A stretch of 64,000 nucleotides of DNA from Prevotella sp. (lineage in GTDB: Bacteria > Bacteroidota > Bacteroidia > Bacteroidales > Bacteroidaceae), in assembly GCA_017458225.1 (NCBI GenBank), contig JAFTFX010000013.1, positions 1-64,000 on the forward strand, written 5' to 3'. Each line of letters begins with the position of its first letter. Position 1 is the first letter of the stretch. This document shows, piece by piece, positions 17,718 to 25,205 of this stretch. The position numbers and the translations under genes were made by a program. Below the pieces are notes generated by a model. It made no database searches and was not told the origin of the DNA. It worked only from the letters and a program-made list of their open reading frames with translations.

Positions 17718-18927
17718 GCTTTTTCAGATAAATACCACTATAGGACGCGGTTCAACTGGGAAGATTGCAGAGTTGATTTCTATTCTTGCAAGAGAAGTCG
17801 GGTGGGATTGTTTTATTGCTCATGGTTCCCGTTTTATAGGCGACTCAGAGATGTACTCGTTCCAAGTCGGTGGTACACTCGATGAAAACTGTCATTATTT
17901 TGTTAGTCGTGTTTTTGACCGTCACGGACTTGGTTCTTGTTCTGCCACGAAGAAGCTGATAGAACATCTGGATGAAGTTAAGCCGGATGTGGTTCACATT
18001 CACAATATCCACGGATACTATGCGAACTACAAGAAAATGTTCAAATATCTGGCAGAGAAAGGTATTCCGACAGTGATGACCATGCACGATTTTTGGCTGA
18101 TGACCGGTCATTGTGCCTATATCAATAAGAGCTGTGGCAAGTGGGAAACTGGATGTGGGAATTGTCCGAGGTTGAAGGAATATCCTGCCGCTTTCTTTGA
18201 CCGCGCAAAGAAGAACTGGTGGTTGAAGAAGGAACTTTTTGAGGGTTTTGATAAAGACAAGCTGGTGATAGTGCCTGTGTCTTATTGGTTGGAAGGTTTT
18301 GCTAAACGCTCTTTGTTACAGAACTGCCACTTTGATGTTATCCAGAATGGTGTGGACGTGAAACTGTTCAAGCCTTACGAAGGTGAATATTCTGAGTTGT
18401 GGAAAAGGATTGATTGGAGCAAGTCCACTATCATCACGGTGGCAGACAGATGGACGGATGCGAACGGATTCCATGACATTCTGGCTTTGAGCCAGTTACT
18501 GCCAAAGGATATGCAGATTGTGATGGTGGGTTTGAATGACCAGCAACTGCAGGGCCTGCCTGAAAAGATTGTGGGCATTGGTCATACGGACAATGTGCAG
18601 CAGTTGATAGAGCTCTATACCTCAGCAGATGTGTTATTCAATTCATCTACAGAAGTGACTTTCGGATTGGTGACGGCAGAGGCAATGGCCTGTGGTACGC
18701 CCGCTATTGTGTTTAAGAATACTGCTGGAGAAGAGATTATCAATGATGAAACAGGGTTTGCAATAGCTGATATTAAGGAGATTCCTTCCTTGGTTCGCAA
18801 GTGCAGAGAGAATGCGGCATCTTATAAGATGGATTGCAGGGAGAGAATTGTGGAAAACTTTGATTCTGTGAAGCAGTATTCGAAGTATATTACGCTATAC
18901 AATGAACTGCTAAAAGCGGGTAGATAG
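17710..18927 (+). CDS. Glycosyltransferase family 4, WcaC/WcaL-like
   Basis: A 405-residue GT4 protein. The N terminus has TTIGRGSTGKIAELISIL, then VHIHNIHGYYANY and HDFWLMTGHCAY. The Cys-containing CGKWETGCGNCPRL segment at about residues 140-155 marks the subgroup related to WcaC/WfbX-type enzymes. The EX7E site TEVTFGLVTAEAMACGTP lies near residues 313-330. No membrane segments. It overlaps the previous gene by 8 bases and is followed 3 bases later by another transferase. Confidence 0.87.
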   Translation: MPRLFQINTTIGRGSTGKIAELISILAREVGWDCFIAHGSRFIGDSEMYSFQVGGTLDENCHYFVSRVFDRHGLGSCSATKKLIEHLDEVKPDVVHIHNIHGYYANYKKMFKYLAEKGIPTVMTMHDFWLMTGHCAYINKSCGKWETGCGNCPRLKEYPAAFFDRAKKNWWLKKELFEGFDKDKLVIVPVSYWLEGFAKRSLLQNCHFDVIQNGVDVKLFKPYEGEYSELWKRIDWSKSTIITVADRWTDANGFHDILALSQLLPKDMQIVMVGLNDQQLQGLPEKIVGIGHTDNVQQLIELYTSADVLFNSSTEVTFGLVTAEAMACGTPAIVFKNTAGEEIINDETGFAIADIKEIPSLVRKCRENAASYKMDCRERIVENFDSVKQYSKYITLYNELLKAGR

Positions 18928-18930
18928 AAT

Positions 18931-19974
18931 ATGGGAAAAGCTTTAATTATTTCGTTGAACTTCCATCCCGGTCATGTTTCACACATGGTGGCGAGTTATC
19001 GCCAACTTGAAGAATTGGGGTATCAGTCGGTGTATTGCGTTGCAGAAGGTTTTGTGCCTTATCTGCCCAAAGATAGTAGGATTTGTGTTTATGGGAAAGA
19101 CGAGGTGACTGATGTGTCAGTGGCCGTCTTTGTCTTCCCCAGTCAGAAGAATCTACTGTTAATCCGAAAGCTGAAACGACAAGGGGCAAAGATTATATAT
19201 ATCTTCCATGAACCGTTGGCTCCGATGAAAGTGTATAGGAAGGCTGGTTTTTCTTACAAGTATCTGGTTAAATTATGGGTGATCAACAGGATAAGTAGCT
19301 TGACAGTGAAATGGAGTGATGCTGTACTTGTGCCATCGAAAAAAGCAGAGGAATACTATCATGCCAATCCGCTTTATAAGAATGAGAATGTACACTACTT
19401 GCCACTGCTTTATGATGATGAAAGAACGACCAAGTTAGCTGAACAACAAAGGAATTACTTTAGTTACATCGGTACAGTGGCTGCAGATCATTCATTCAAT
19501 GAGTACCTACAGTTTGTGGAATGGGCAATAAAGGGGGGGCGTTTACCTGATTTGAAGTTCCTGATTGCAACAAAATCAGAATTTGACGTGCCACAGACAT
19601 TGGCAGAGTCTTCTCGGGTGGTTATCCAAAAAGGGCGGCCATTGAGTGATGCTGAAATTAATGAGAGCTATGCCTCTACATTTGTTGTATGGAACGCATA
19701 CGCCCGTACTACACAGAGCGGTGTGTTGGCAAAGAGCTTTATGTTCGGTACACCTGCCATAGTGCTGAGGAAGAACCTGTCTGAGTTTACAGCGGACGGG
19801 CAGGAAGTGGCAGCATTAGAGGATAATACTAATTCTGAAGAGATCGAAGAAGCGGTTCTACGCATAACGGGAGACTTTGAACATTATTCTACCGCTACCC
19901 GTAAGCGTTTTGAAGAGACATTCTACTATAGACAGTATAACGAGACCTTTAGCAAGATACTTGCATCCCTGTAA
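18931..19974 (+). CDS. Probable GT-B glycosyltransferase
   Basis: A 347-residue protein starting GKALIISLNFHPGHVSHMV, with a short N-terminal domain and a donor-like domain beginning FSYIGTVAADHSFNEYL near residue 173. The usual EX7E motif is not clear; the matching region is QSGVLAKSFMFGTPAIV. Similar short proteins are found in Bacteroidales capsule loci as glycosyltransferases. Its stop overlaps an ATG (TAATG) that opens a truncated wbuB-like frame, which shows how the operon once continued. Confidence 0.7.
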   Translation: MGKALIISLNFHPGHVSHMVASYRQLEELGYQSVYCVAEGFVPYLPKDSRICVYGKDEVTDVSVAVFVFPSQKNLLLIRKLKRQGAKIIYIFHEPLAPMKVYRKAGFSYKYLVKLWVINRISSLTVKWSDAVLVPSKKAEEYYHANPLYKNENVHYLPLLYDDERTTKLAEQQRNYFSYIGTVAADHSFNEYLQFVEWAIKGGRLPDLKFLIATKSEFDVPQTLAESSRVVIQKGRPLSDAEINESYASTFVVWNAYARTTQSGVLAKSFMFGTPAIVLRKNLSEFTADGQEVAALEDNTNSEEIEEAVLRITGDFEHYSTATRKRFEETFYYRQYNETFSKILASL

Positions 19975-20063
19975 TGGAGAAGAAGAAACTATATATCATC
20001 ACTGAACTGTTTCCACCAGATGAGACCTTGTTTGGTTATTGGCTTAGTAGCTTAATAGCTTAG
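19974..20063 (+). pseudogene. 5' remnant of a WbuB-like glycosyltransferase
   Basis: This frame of 29 codons starts MEKKKLYIITELFPPDET, almost the same as the N terminus of the intact gene at 22216 (MKTLWIITELFPPDET). It then turns into unrelated, TTAG-rich low-complexity sequence (GGCTTAGTAGCTTAATAGC) and stops. At DNA level the two starts differ at many third positions, so this is an older, different allele and not a recent duplicate. Its TAATG overlap with the previous gene suggests the operon once ran straight into this transferase. Confidence 0.78.
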
Positions 20064-20172
20064 TGGGTTGTTTGGTTAGTTGAGGGTAGATTTGTGGGTG
20101 AAAAATAGGAAAAATTGGTTGTTAAAGTTGTCATTTCTTATGAATAAGATGTTAATTCTTGTGATTCCTGCG

Positions 20173-20200
20173 TTTGAGTGGAAGAAAAGTTGTAATTTTG
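20173..20200 (+). promoter_or_regulatory. Possible promoter of the ATPase-nuclease module
   Basis: TAATTTTG at 20193-20200 fits the Bacteroidetes -7 box. The nearest TTTG upstream (20173-20176) is only 16 bases away, shorter than the usual 19-21, so this is a weak match. It lies 81 bases before the ATPase start. If active, the module is transcribed separately from the capsule operon. The rest of 20064-20281 holds low-complexity TTAG/GTTG-rich sequence and no gene. Confidence 0.4.
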
Positions 20201-20281
20201 CATTGGCAAATTGTGGCTCTTGACACAATAACTGTTCAGAAGGAGCGTTAGTTGGGTACATGGATTATATAAATCAATAGG

Positions 20282-21508
20282 ATGAGAAGTATTGAAATTC
20301 GAAATATAGGCCCTGTCATTTCTGTCAAGATTGACTTGAACAGATTTAATGTCTTTATTGGCAGGCAGAGTAGCGGTAAGAGCACTATCGCCAAGATGGT
20401 GAGTAACTGTACATGGATGGAGAAGGAAATAGCTACTCATCCTTTTAATCCAATCCGTAATTACGAGAGTTCATATATAGAGGAACTTGTGGGATTCCAT
20501 AACATGGAGGGTTATATTACCAAGGATTCGTACCTAAGATACGATTCCGACTACCTGACCATTGTCATGGAAAAGCAAAGGTGCGTCATCACCAAGAAGG
20601 CTGCCATGGATGACTACAAGCGGAAAAAGGTTCTGTATATTCCATCTGAGCGAAACATGGTGGTATATACCGACAGTATCGGTGGTGCCAATAACTTGCG
20701 AAGCTTTGCGGCAGACTGGCAAAGTGCCCGTGACATCTTTGACGAAGGAAACAAACAGAAAATTCTGGATTTGGGTGTTCGCTACTATAAGACTGGTGAG
20801 AACGGCAAGACAATCAACCATGTGGCCTCTTTGTCGAAAGAACGGCCGTATGACATCAACTTAAAGAGTGGCTCAAGCGGCTTGCAGTCTGTTATACCCA
20901 TCACTACGACCATAGATTTTTTTACAGGGCATTTCTATGATCCTAACATTCAGGACAAGTTGATGAAGTCGAATGACATGTATGACGTGAGACATTTGGT
21001 GGAGTACTTCGTAAAGGCCCGGCATATTAAAAACGCAGAGGAGGGAAAGGAGGAGATAGTTAGAATGATGGACGATGTCATGGGGCTGGTGAATACGGTA
21101 TCGACCAGTTTTGTGATAGAGGAACCAGAAAACAATCTCTTCCCGGCGACTCAGTATTCGCTGGTGAACTTTATCGTTAATTGCATGAACCGCAACAACC
21201 GGCATCATGAAGCAACAATCACCACGCATAGCCCATACGTCCTGTCAACACTGAATATACTTCTGTTGGCCGGGAAACTGGTGAAACATGAGGAGTTTAC
21301 ACCAATGGTGGGCAAGATAGCCGGTGAGACTTTTATTGATGCGAGCGAACTCTCTGTTTGGAATGTATCCAACGGAAAGGTTATGCCAATCATGGACAAG
21401 ACGACTCAGATGATAAGTGAGAATTATCTGGACACAGTATCGGACGTGTTGGCCGGCAAGTTCAATGAATTGTATAAGCTTTACGTCAAGTCGTTGCGAA
21501 AAGGCTGA
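20282..21508 (+). CDS. OLD/ABC-like ATPase of a candidate defence module
   Basis: A 408-residue AAA/ABC-type ATPase of the AAA_15/AAA_21 kind. Walker A is GRQSSGKST (residues 27-35), right after the strand IEIRNIGPV that opens many SMC/OLD-like proteins. An ABC-signature-like segment GSSGLQS is at 197-203, Walker B FVIEEPENN at 277-285 (E281 the likely catalytic Glu), and the switch motif THSPY at 315-319. There is no TOPRIM domain as in OLD/GajA nucleases; that effector role may fall to the next gene, 6 bases downstream. It interrupts a capsule operon and is unrelated to sugar synthesis. Septu, PARIS, Gabija and retron systems pair or fuse such ATPases with effectors, but I do not recognise this pair as any of them. 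Confidence 0.82.
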   Translation: MRSIEIRNIGPVISVKIDLNRFNVFIGRQSSGKSTIAKMVSNCTWMEKEIATHPFNPIRNYESSYIEELVGFHNMEGYITKDSYLRYDSDYLTIVMEKQRCVITKKAAMDDYKRKKVLYIPSERNMVVYTDSIGGANNLRSFAADWQSARDIFDEGNKQKILDLGVRYYKTGENGKTINHVASLSKERPYDINLKSGSSGLQSVIPITTTIDFFTGHFYDPNIQDKLMKSNDMYDVRHLVEYFVKARHIKNAEEGKEEIVRMMDDVMGLVNTVSTSFVIEEPENNLFPATQYSLVNFIVNCMNRNNRHHEATITTHSPYVLSTLNILLLAGKLVKHEEFTPMVGKIAGETFIDASELSVWNVSNGKVMPIMDKTTQMISENYLDTVSDVLAGKFNELYKLYVKSLRKG

Positions 21509-21514
21509 TAGCGC

Positions 21515-22048
21515 ATGGCAAATCTACAGAATATCATACAGGCGTTTGCCGTTGGCTTTCCAGGCCTTTCTACGTGGCTTCATAGTTCTGCTTCGTCGGA
21601 ACTGATTGTTGATGATGATGTTCAAGGCTGTATTTTTGTGCCAGCGGGAACAGTGCAGGGGTTTACTGTAGATAATCCGACGGGGCGGACTTTTAATCTG
21701 ATTCAAGTGGATGACCGTTTGCTTCCGGCGGCACCTGGAGGACAGTGTGATTGCGCCTTCGTTTACGATGAAAGCATCAATCTTTTGGAGTTCAAGACGA
21801 ACACTGTCACATTTAATACCAGAACGGCCAGAAAGCATTATGTCAAGGCTGAAAAACAATTGAAGAATACCCTGTTACGGCTTGGATTGGCAGGTGTGAA
21901 TGTGCTTATGTTGGCATCGGATGTTGAGGCTCATATTTGTTTCAACAATTCTTTTCCGCGCCAGCGTGCAAATGAAATGAACCGGGCTATGCGCTTTGTG
22001 AATGCTACGGGTGTTGGCCTGTCGTTTGAGAATCACAAAACTATATAG
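21515..22048 (+). CDS. Small partner protein with PD-(D/E)xK-like motif
   Basis: A 177-residue protein I do not recognise by family. The centre reads GGQCDCAFVYDESINLLEFK, giving Asp79 and Glu92-Phe-Lys94 on successive predicted strands. This is the spacing of a PD-(D/E)xK nuclease core (D, 12 residues, ExK). The following KHYVKAEKQL helix fits the core fold. No signal peptide or membrane segment. It starts 6 bases after the ATPase stop and is almost certainly co-translated with it. By analogy with ATPase-nuclease defence systems it could be the effector. The nuclease call is a motif reading, not a proven homology; an immunity or adaptor role is also possible. Confidence 0.6.
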   Translation: MANLQNIIQAFAVGFPGLSTWLHSSASSELIVDDDVQGCIFVPAGTVQGFTVDNPTGRTFNLIQVDDRLLPAAPGGQCDCAFVYDESINLLEFKTNTVTFNTRTARKHYVKAEKQLKNTLLRLGLAGVNVLMLASDVEAHICFNNSFPRQRANEMNRAMRFVNATGVGLSFENHKTI

Positions 22049-22143
22049 GAATAGAGCTGTATAACGGATGTGCTCTTTCTTTATTACTTGAACTAATTTT
22101 TTTCGGATTATAAAGTAAAGGAGGAATTTCCGGAAGGAGATTT

Positions 22144-22194
22144 CCCAGTTGCCTTTGGCTTCTTGTAACGTGTTGGCTACAAGGAGCCACTGGG
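22144..22194 (+). promoter_or_regulatory. Extended stem-loop in leader of WbuB-like gene
   Basis: GGCTTCTTGTA (22157-22167) pairs with TACAAGGAGCC (22178-22188), an 11-bp stem with one G-T pair and a 10-base loop. Outside it, CCCAGT (22144-22149) pairs with ACTGGG (22189-22194) across a 7-base bulge. No U-run follows, so it is not a simple terminator. It ends 21 bases before the ATG at 22216 and could affect readthrough or translation. The rest of 22049-22215 shows no gene. Confidence 0.5.
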
Positions 22195-22215
22195 GTATGT
22201 TTATTGGTGACTTTT

Positions 22216-23328
22216 ATGAAGACTTTATGGATAATAACTGAGCTCTTCCCGCCCGACGAGACCTCAACCGCATATATCCTTGGCGAGATGGCGAATGACA
22301 GCACCAAGGAGTATGAGGTGCATGTGATCTGCGGGCCGGAGGTGTACGACACACGAAAGAAGATTGACGTGGAGCATCCGTTCCATCTTAATCCTGCCGT
22401 AATGGTACACCAGGTGAAGGGTATTGGGATTGACAAGAACAAGGCATTGGGGAAGGCCCTGTCGTTCCTGATGATGAGTTGGAGACTGCAGAGGCTTTCC
22501 AGAAGACTGGTGAAGCGTGGGGATAAGGTGCTGCTGGTGACGAATCCGGCTCCACTGATTCTGCTGATTTCCCGACTTCGTAAGAAACGTCAGTTTGAAC
22601 TGAACGTGCTGGTACACGATGTATTCCCAGAGAATACTATACCCGCAGGACTGAAAATGCCGGGAGCGGTTTACCGCTTTGTAAAGAAACAATTTGACAA
22701 GGCGTATTCACGAGTGGATAAGTTCCTGACGCTTGGCAGGGATATGGCAGAGGTGGTTCGTGGCAAGGCAGGCGACAAGGCACAGGTGTGCATCGTGGAG
22801 AACTGGGCTGACATTGACACCATCAAACCACAACCGATGCCGGAGGGTAATATTATGCTGGAATATGCAGGTAATATGGGACGTGTTCAAGGATTGGACA
22901 AGCTGGTACATGAACTGCCCAAGTATGTGGAATTGCATTTCTACGGCACGGGAGCGATGGAGAATAGTTTGAAGGCAATGGGCTTGTCCAATGTGTTCTT
23001 TCATGGGCCTTATTTCCGTTCGCAACAGAATGAGGTGCTGGCTGCTTGTCATGTGGCCATTGTGACACTTTCGGAGAATATGTACGGGTTGGGAGTTCCC
23101 AGCAAGACCTACAACATCATGGCGGCAGGGCGACCTATCATATACTTTGGACCAGAAAAGGGTGAGATTGCCCTGATGATAAAAGAGAATAAGATTGGCT
23201 ATATCGGCTGGCCTGAGAAATGGGATATGGAAGAACTGAAGGAAATGGGCAAAAGAGCCCGTGAACTGGCAGAATCCACCTACTGCAAAGAGGCCATACT
23301 CACTAAATATCTAAATACGATACGATGA
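22216..23328 (+). CDS. wbuB: WbuB-like glycosyltransferase family 4
   Basis: A 370-residue GT4 enzyme. The N terminus WIITELFPPDETSTAYILGE and the middle VHDVFPENTIPAG are typical of the WbuB/FucNAc-transferase subgroup. The donor domain begins LEYAGNMGRVQGLDKL near residue 215, and LGVPSKTYNIMAAGRPI near 295-311 is the nucleotide-sugar site. WbuB of E. coli O26 is described as an L-FucNAc transferase, and fnlABC in this locus would supply UDP-L-FucNAc, so that role is attractive here. ATG at 22216 is preferred over an in-frame TTG at 22204. It overlaps the next gene by 4 bases (ATGA). A decayed relative lies at 19974. Confidence 0.85.
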   Translation: MKTLWIITELFPPDETSTAYILGEMANDSTKEYEVHVICGPEVYDTRKKIDVEHPFHLNPAVMVHQVKGIGIDKNKALGKALSFLMMSWRLQRLSRRLVKRGDKVLLVTNPAPLILLISRLRKKRQFELNVLVHDVFPENTIPAGLKMPGAVYRFVKKQFDKAYSRVDKFLTLGRDMAEVVRGKAGDKAQVCIVENWADIDTIKPQPMPEGNIMLEYAGNMGRVQGLDKLVHELPKYVELHFYGTGAMENSLKAMGLSNVFFHGPYFRSQQNEVLAACHVAIVTLSENMYGLGVPSKTYNIMAAGRPIIYFGPEKGEIALMIKENKIGYIGWPEKWDMEELKEMGKRARELAESTYCKEAILTKYLNTIR

Positions 23329-24221
23329 AGAAATTACTGTTTACAGGAGCGTCAGGGTTCCTTGGAAATAACATTAGACCGCTGCTTGAGAAGAGTTATG
23401 ATGTGCATACCATTGGCCTTACCGATGAGGATGACATCAAAATTAATATGGCTAAGGAAGTCCCGCCCATCAATACACATTATGATGTGGTGCTTCATGC
23501 TGCTGGTAAGGCACATGTGGTTCCAAAAACGGAGGCAGAGAAGCAGGTGTTCTTTGATGTGAACTATCAGGGAACGGTGAACCTGTGCAAGGCATTGGAG
23601 AATGCCGGTTTTCCGAAGGCTTTGGTGTTTATCAGTACTGTGGCTGTATATGGGTGTGAGTTTGGGGAATTGATATCAGAAGAGCATCCTTTGGAGGGTG
23701 ATAGCCCTTATGCCAAGAGTAAAATCATGGCAGAGGAGTACCTGACAAAATGGTGTTTGGATCATCAAGTTCGACTTGGAATCCTTAGACCTTCTCTTCT
23801 TGCCGGTAAGGATGCCCCTGGTAACCTTGGCGCTATGGTGAATGGTGTAAAGAAGGGATTTTATCTGAATATAGCCGGAGGCAAGGTGAAGAAGAGTGTC
23901 TTGATGGCAGAGGATATTGCTCGGTTGCTCCCCTTGTTAGAAGAGAAGGGCGGCATATACAATGTCTGTGATAGCTATCAACCTACATTTGGCGAGTTGT
24001 CAGCATCGGTTGCGAAACAACTTGGGAAGCATAAGCCAATCAGCATTCCATACTGGATGGCTTGGTGCATGGCAAAGGTAGGAGATCTTCTTGGTTCAAA
24101 AGCTCCAATCAACAGCTATAAGTTGGAGAAGATGACAAAGTCTTTGACTTTCAATAATAGTAAAGCGAGGACAGAACTTGGTTGGGAGCCGCTGGATGTG
24201 CTGACGAACTATAAGATATAG
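23325..24221 (+). CDS. NAD-dependent epimerase/dehydratase, WcgW/WbpV-like
   Basis: A 298-residue extended SDR with Rossmann loop TGASGFLGNN at about 6-15, the catalytic Ser in VFISTVAVYG and YAKSK as the YxxxK. In Bacteroides capsule loci a homologue (WcgW) precedes the initiating transferase WcgX. In Pseudomonas WbpV precedes WbpL, where it reduces the 4-keto sugar to UDP-QuiNAc/FucNAc. Here the initiating transferase is two genes further on. It probably makes the first sugar nucleotide used for chain initiation. Its 5' end overlaps the wbuB-like gene. Confidence 0.82.
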   Translation: MKKLLFTGASGFLGNNIRPLLEKSYDVHTIGLTDEDDIKINMAKEVPPINTHYDVVLHAAGKAHVVPKTEAEKQVFFDVNYQGTVNLCKALENAGFPKALVFISTVAVYGCEFGELISEEHPLEGDSPYAKSKIMAEEYLTKWCLDHQVRLGILRPSLLAGKDAPGNLGAMVNGVKKGFYLNIAGGKVKKSVLMAEDIARLLPLLEEKGGIYNVCDSYQPTFGELSASVAKQLGKHKPISIPYWMAWCMAKVGDLLGSKAPINSYKLEKMTKSLTFNNSKARTELGWEPLDVLTNYKI

Positions 24222-24232
24222 TTGTGAATTTG

Positions 24233-25189
24233 ATGCGTGAGGGTGTGTGTTTGAATCATTTTATTCTGACGCGGTTTAACCTGCTCCTTTTTATCCAGGA
24301 TAAGGAGAGGAATAAGGTTAGAACGACATCGTGGTTAGAACATCGGTTCGCTCTCTTCGAACGATACTGCTTGCCGTCAATCATTGGGCAGACGTGCCAA
24401 GAGTTTACATGGATAGTACTGTTTGATAGTACGACACCAGAGAAGTTCAAAGAGAAGATAAGGGAGTATCAGAAGAGGTGTCCGCAGTTTGTGCCGGTGT
24501 ATGTGAGACCCGAGGGAGGACGGTTCTTTGCGCAGATATTCAGGGATGAAGTCGTCAAGAGGCTCGTCTCTAACGATAAACATCAAGAATTTGAGAATTC
24601 GAGAATTGATTCAACATCTAAAGACTCGGAAAACTCTGAACTTACAACTGACTCTAAACTCTCAACACTTAACTCTGAACTGAAAGTGTTAACCACATAC
24701 TTGGATAATGATGATGCGCTGAATGTGAGGTTTGTTGAGGATATTCAGAGACGGGCTTCGGAATTGAGTGATGGAACCTTTATTACATACGATAGTGGGT
24801 ATCAGTATTTCACGGACTATAAATATGTGATGCAGACTCACTATCCCAGGAATCACTTCATGTCGGTAGTTGAAAAGGCTGGTATTAGTGTAAAGACAAT
24901 ATACGGATATGGTAGCCACTACTACATTGATAAGATTGAGGGGGTGAAGATTAAACATGTGAAGAACCTGCCTATGTGGTGCGAGGTGATACACGAGAAG
25001 AATATGGGAAATGATGCCTATTTCTTGATGGCAAGGATGAAATGTGATTCAGAGTTGCTTAGTCGTGATTTCTCTATAGACGAAAAGGTGCACGCCGGTT
25101 TGGGTCTTTATCTATTTAAGTTCGTGCCTCGGTATATAAAAACCTTTGTAAGACGAATAGGCTACTTTTTCTTTGGGAGAAAGTGGTAA
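24233..25189 (+). CDS. Rhamnosyltransferase-like protein
   Basis: A 318-residue protein (321 if GTG at 24224 is used) beginning NHFILTRFNLLL, the hallmark of the putative rhamnosyl transferase family (PF11316 as I recall it). An acidic donor motif TYLDNDDALNVRF lies near residue 160. The stretch at about residues 118-151 (NSRIDSTSKDSENSELTTD onward) is Ser/Thr/Asn/Glu-rich low complexity, encoded by an ACTCTGAAC/ACTCTCAAC-type repeat that interrupts the domain in frame just before the DxD region. The next frame can begin inside this gene, but a GTG 17 bases after its stop is more likely. Confidence 0.75.
   Translation: MREGVCLNHFILTRFNLLLFIQDKERNKVRTTSWLEHRFALFERYCLPSIIGQTCQEFTWIVLFDSTTPEKFKEKIREYQKRCPQFVPVYVRPEGGRFFAQIFRDEVVKRLVSNDKHQEFENSRIDSTSKDSENSELTTDSKLSTLNSELKVLTTYLDNDDALNVRFVEDIQRRASELSDGTFITYDSGYQYFTDYKYVMQTHYPRNHFMSVVEKAGISVKTIYGYGSHYYIDKIEGVKIKHVKNLPMWCEVIHEKNMGNDAYFLMARMKCDSELLSRDFSIDEKVHAGLGLYLFKFVPRYIKTFVRRIGYFFFGRKW
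24586..24682. repeat. In-frame low-complexity DNA in transferase gene
   Basis: Consists of GAATTTGAGAATTCGAG-type sequence followed by repeated ACTCTGAAC, ACTCTAAACTCTC and TTAACTCTGAAC blocks. It keeps the reading frame and adds about 32 low-complexity residues. A related CTCAACTCTCAAC tract lies in the next gene at 25381-25469. Confidence 0.7.
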
Positions 25190-25205
25190 AACTTATCAAA
25201 TAATT

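Noticed and set aside
19974..20063. Functional small protein
   Set aside because: Only its first part matches a transferase N terminus; the rest is low-complexity sequence ending in a stop.
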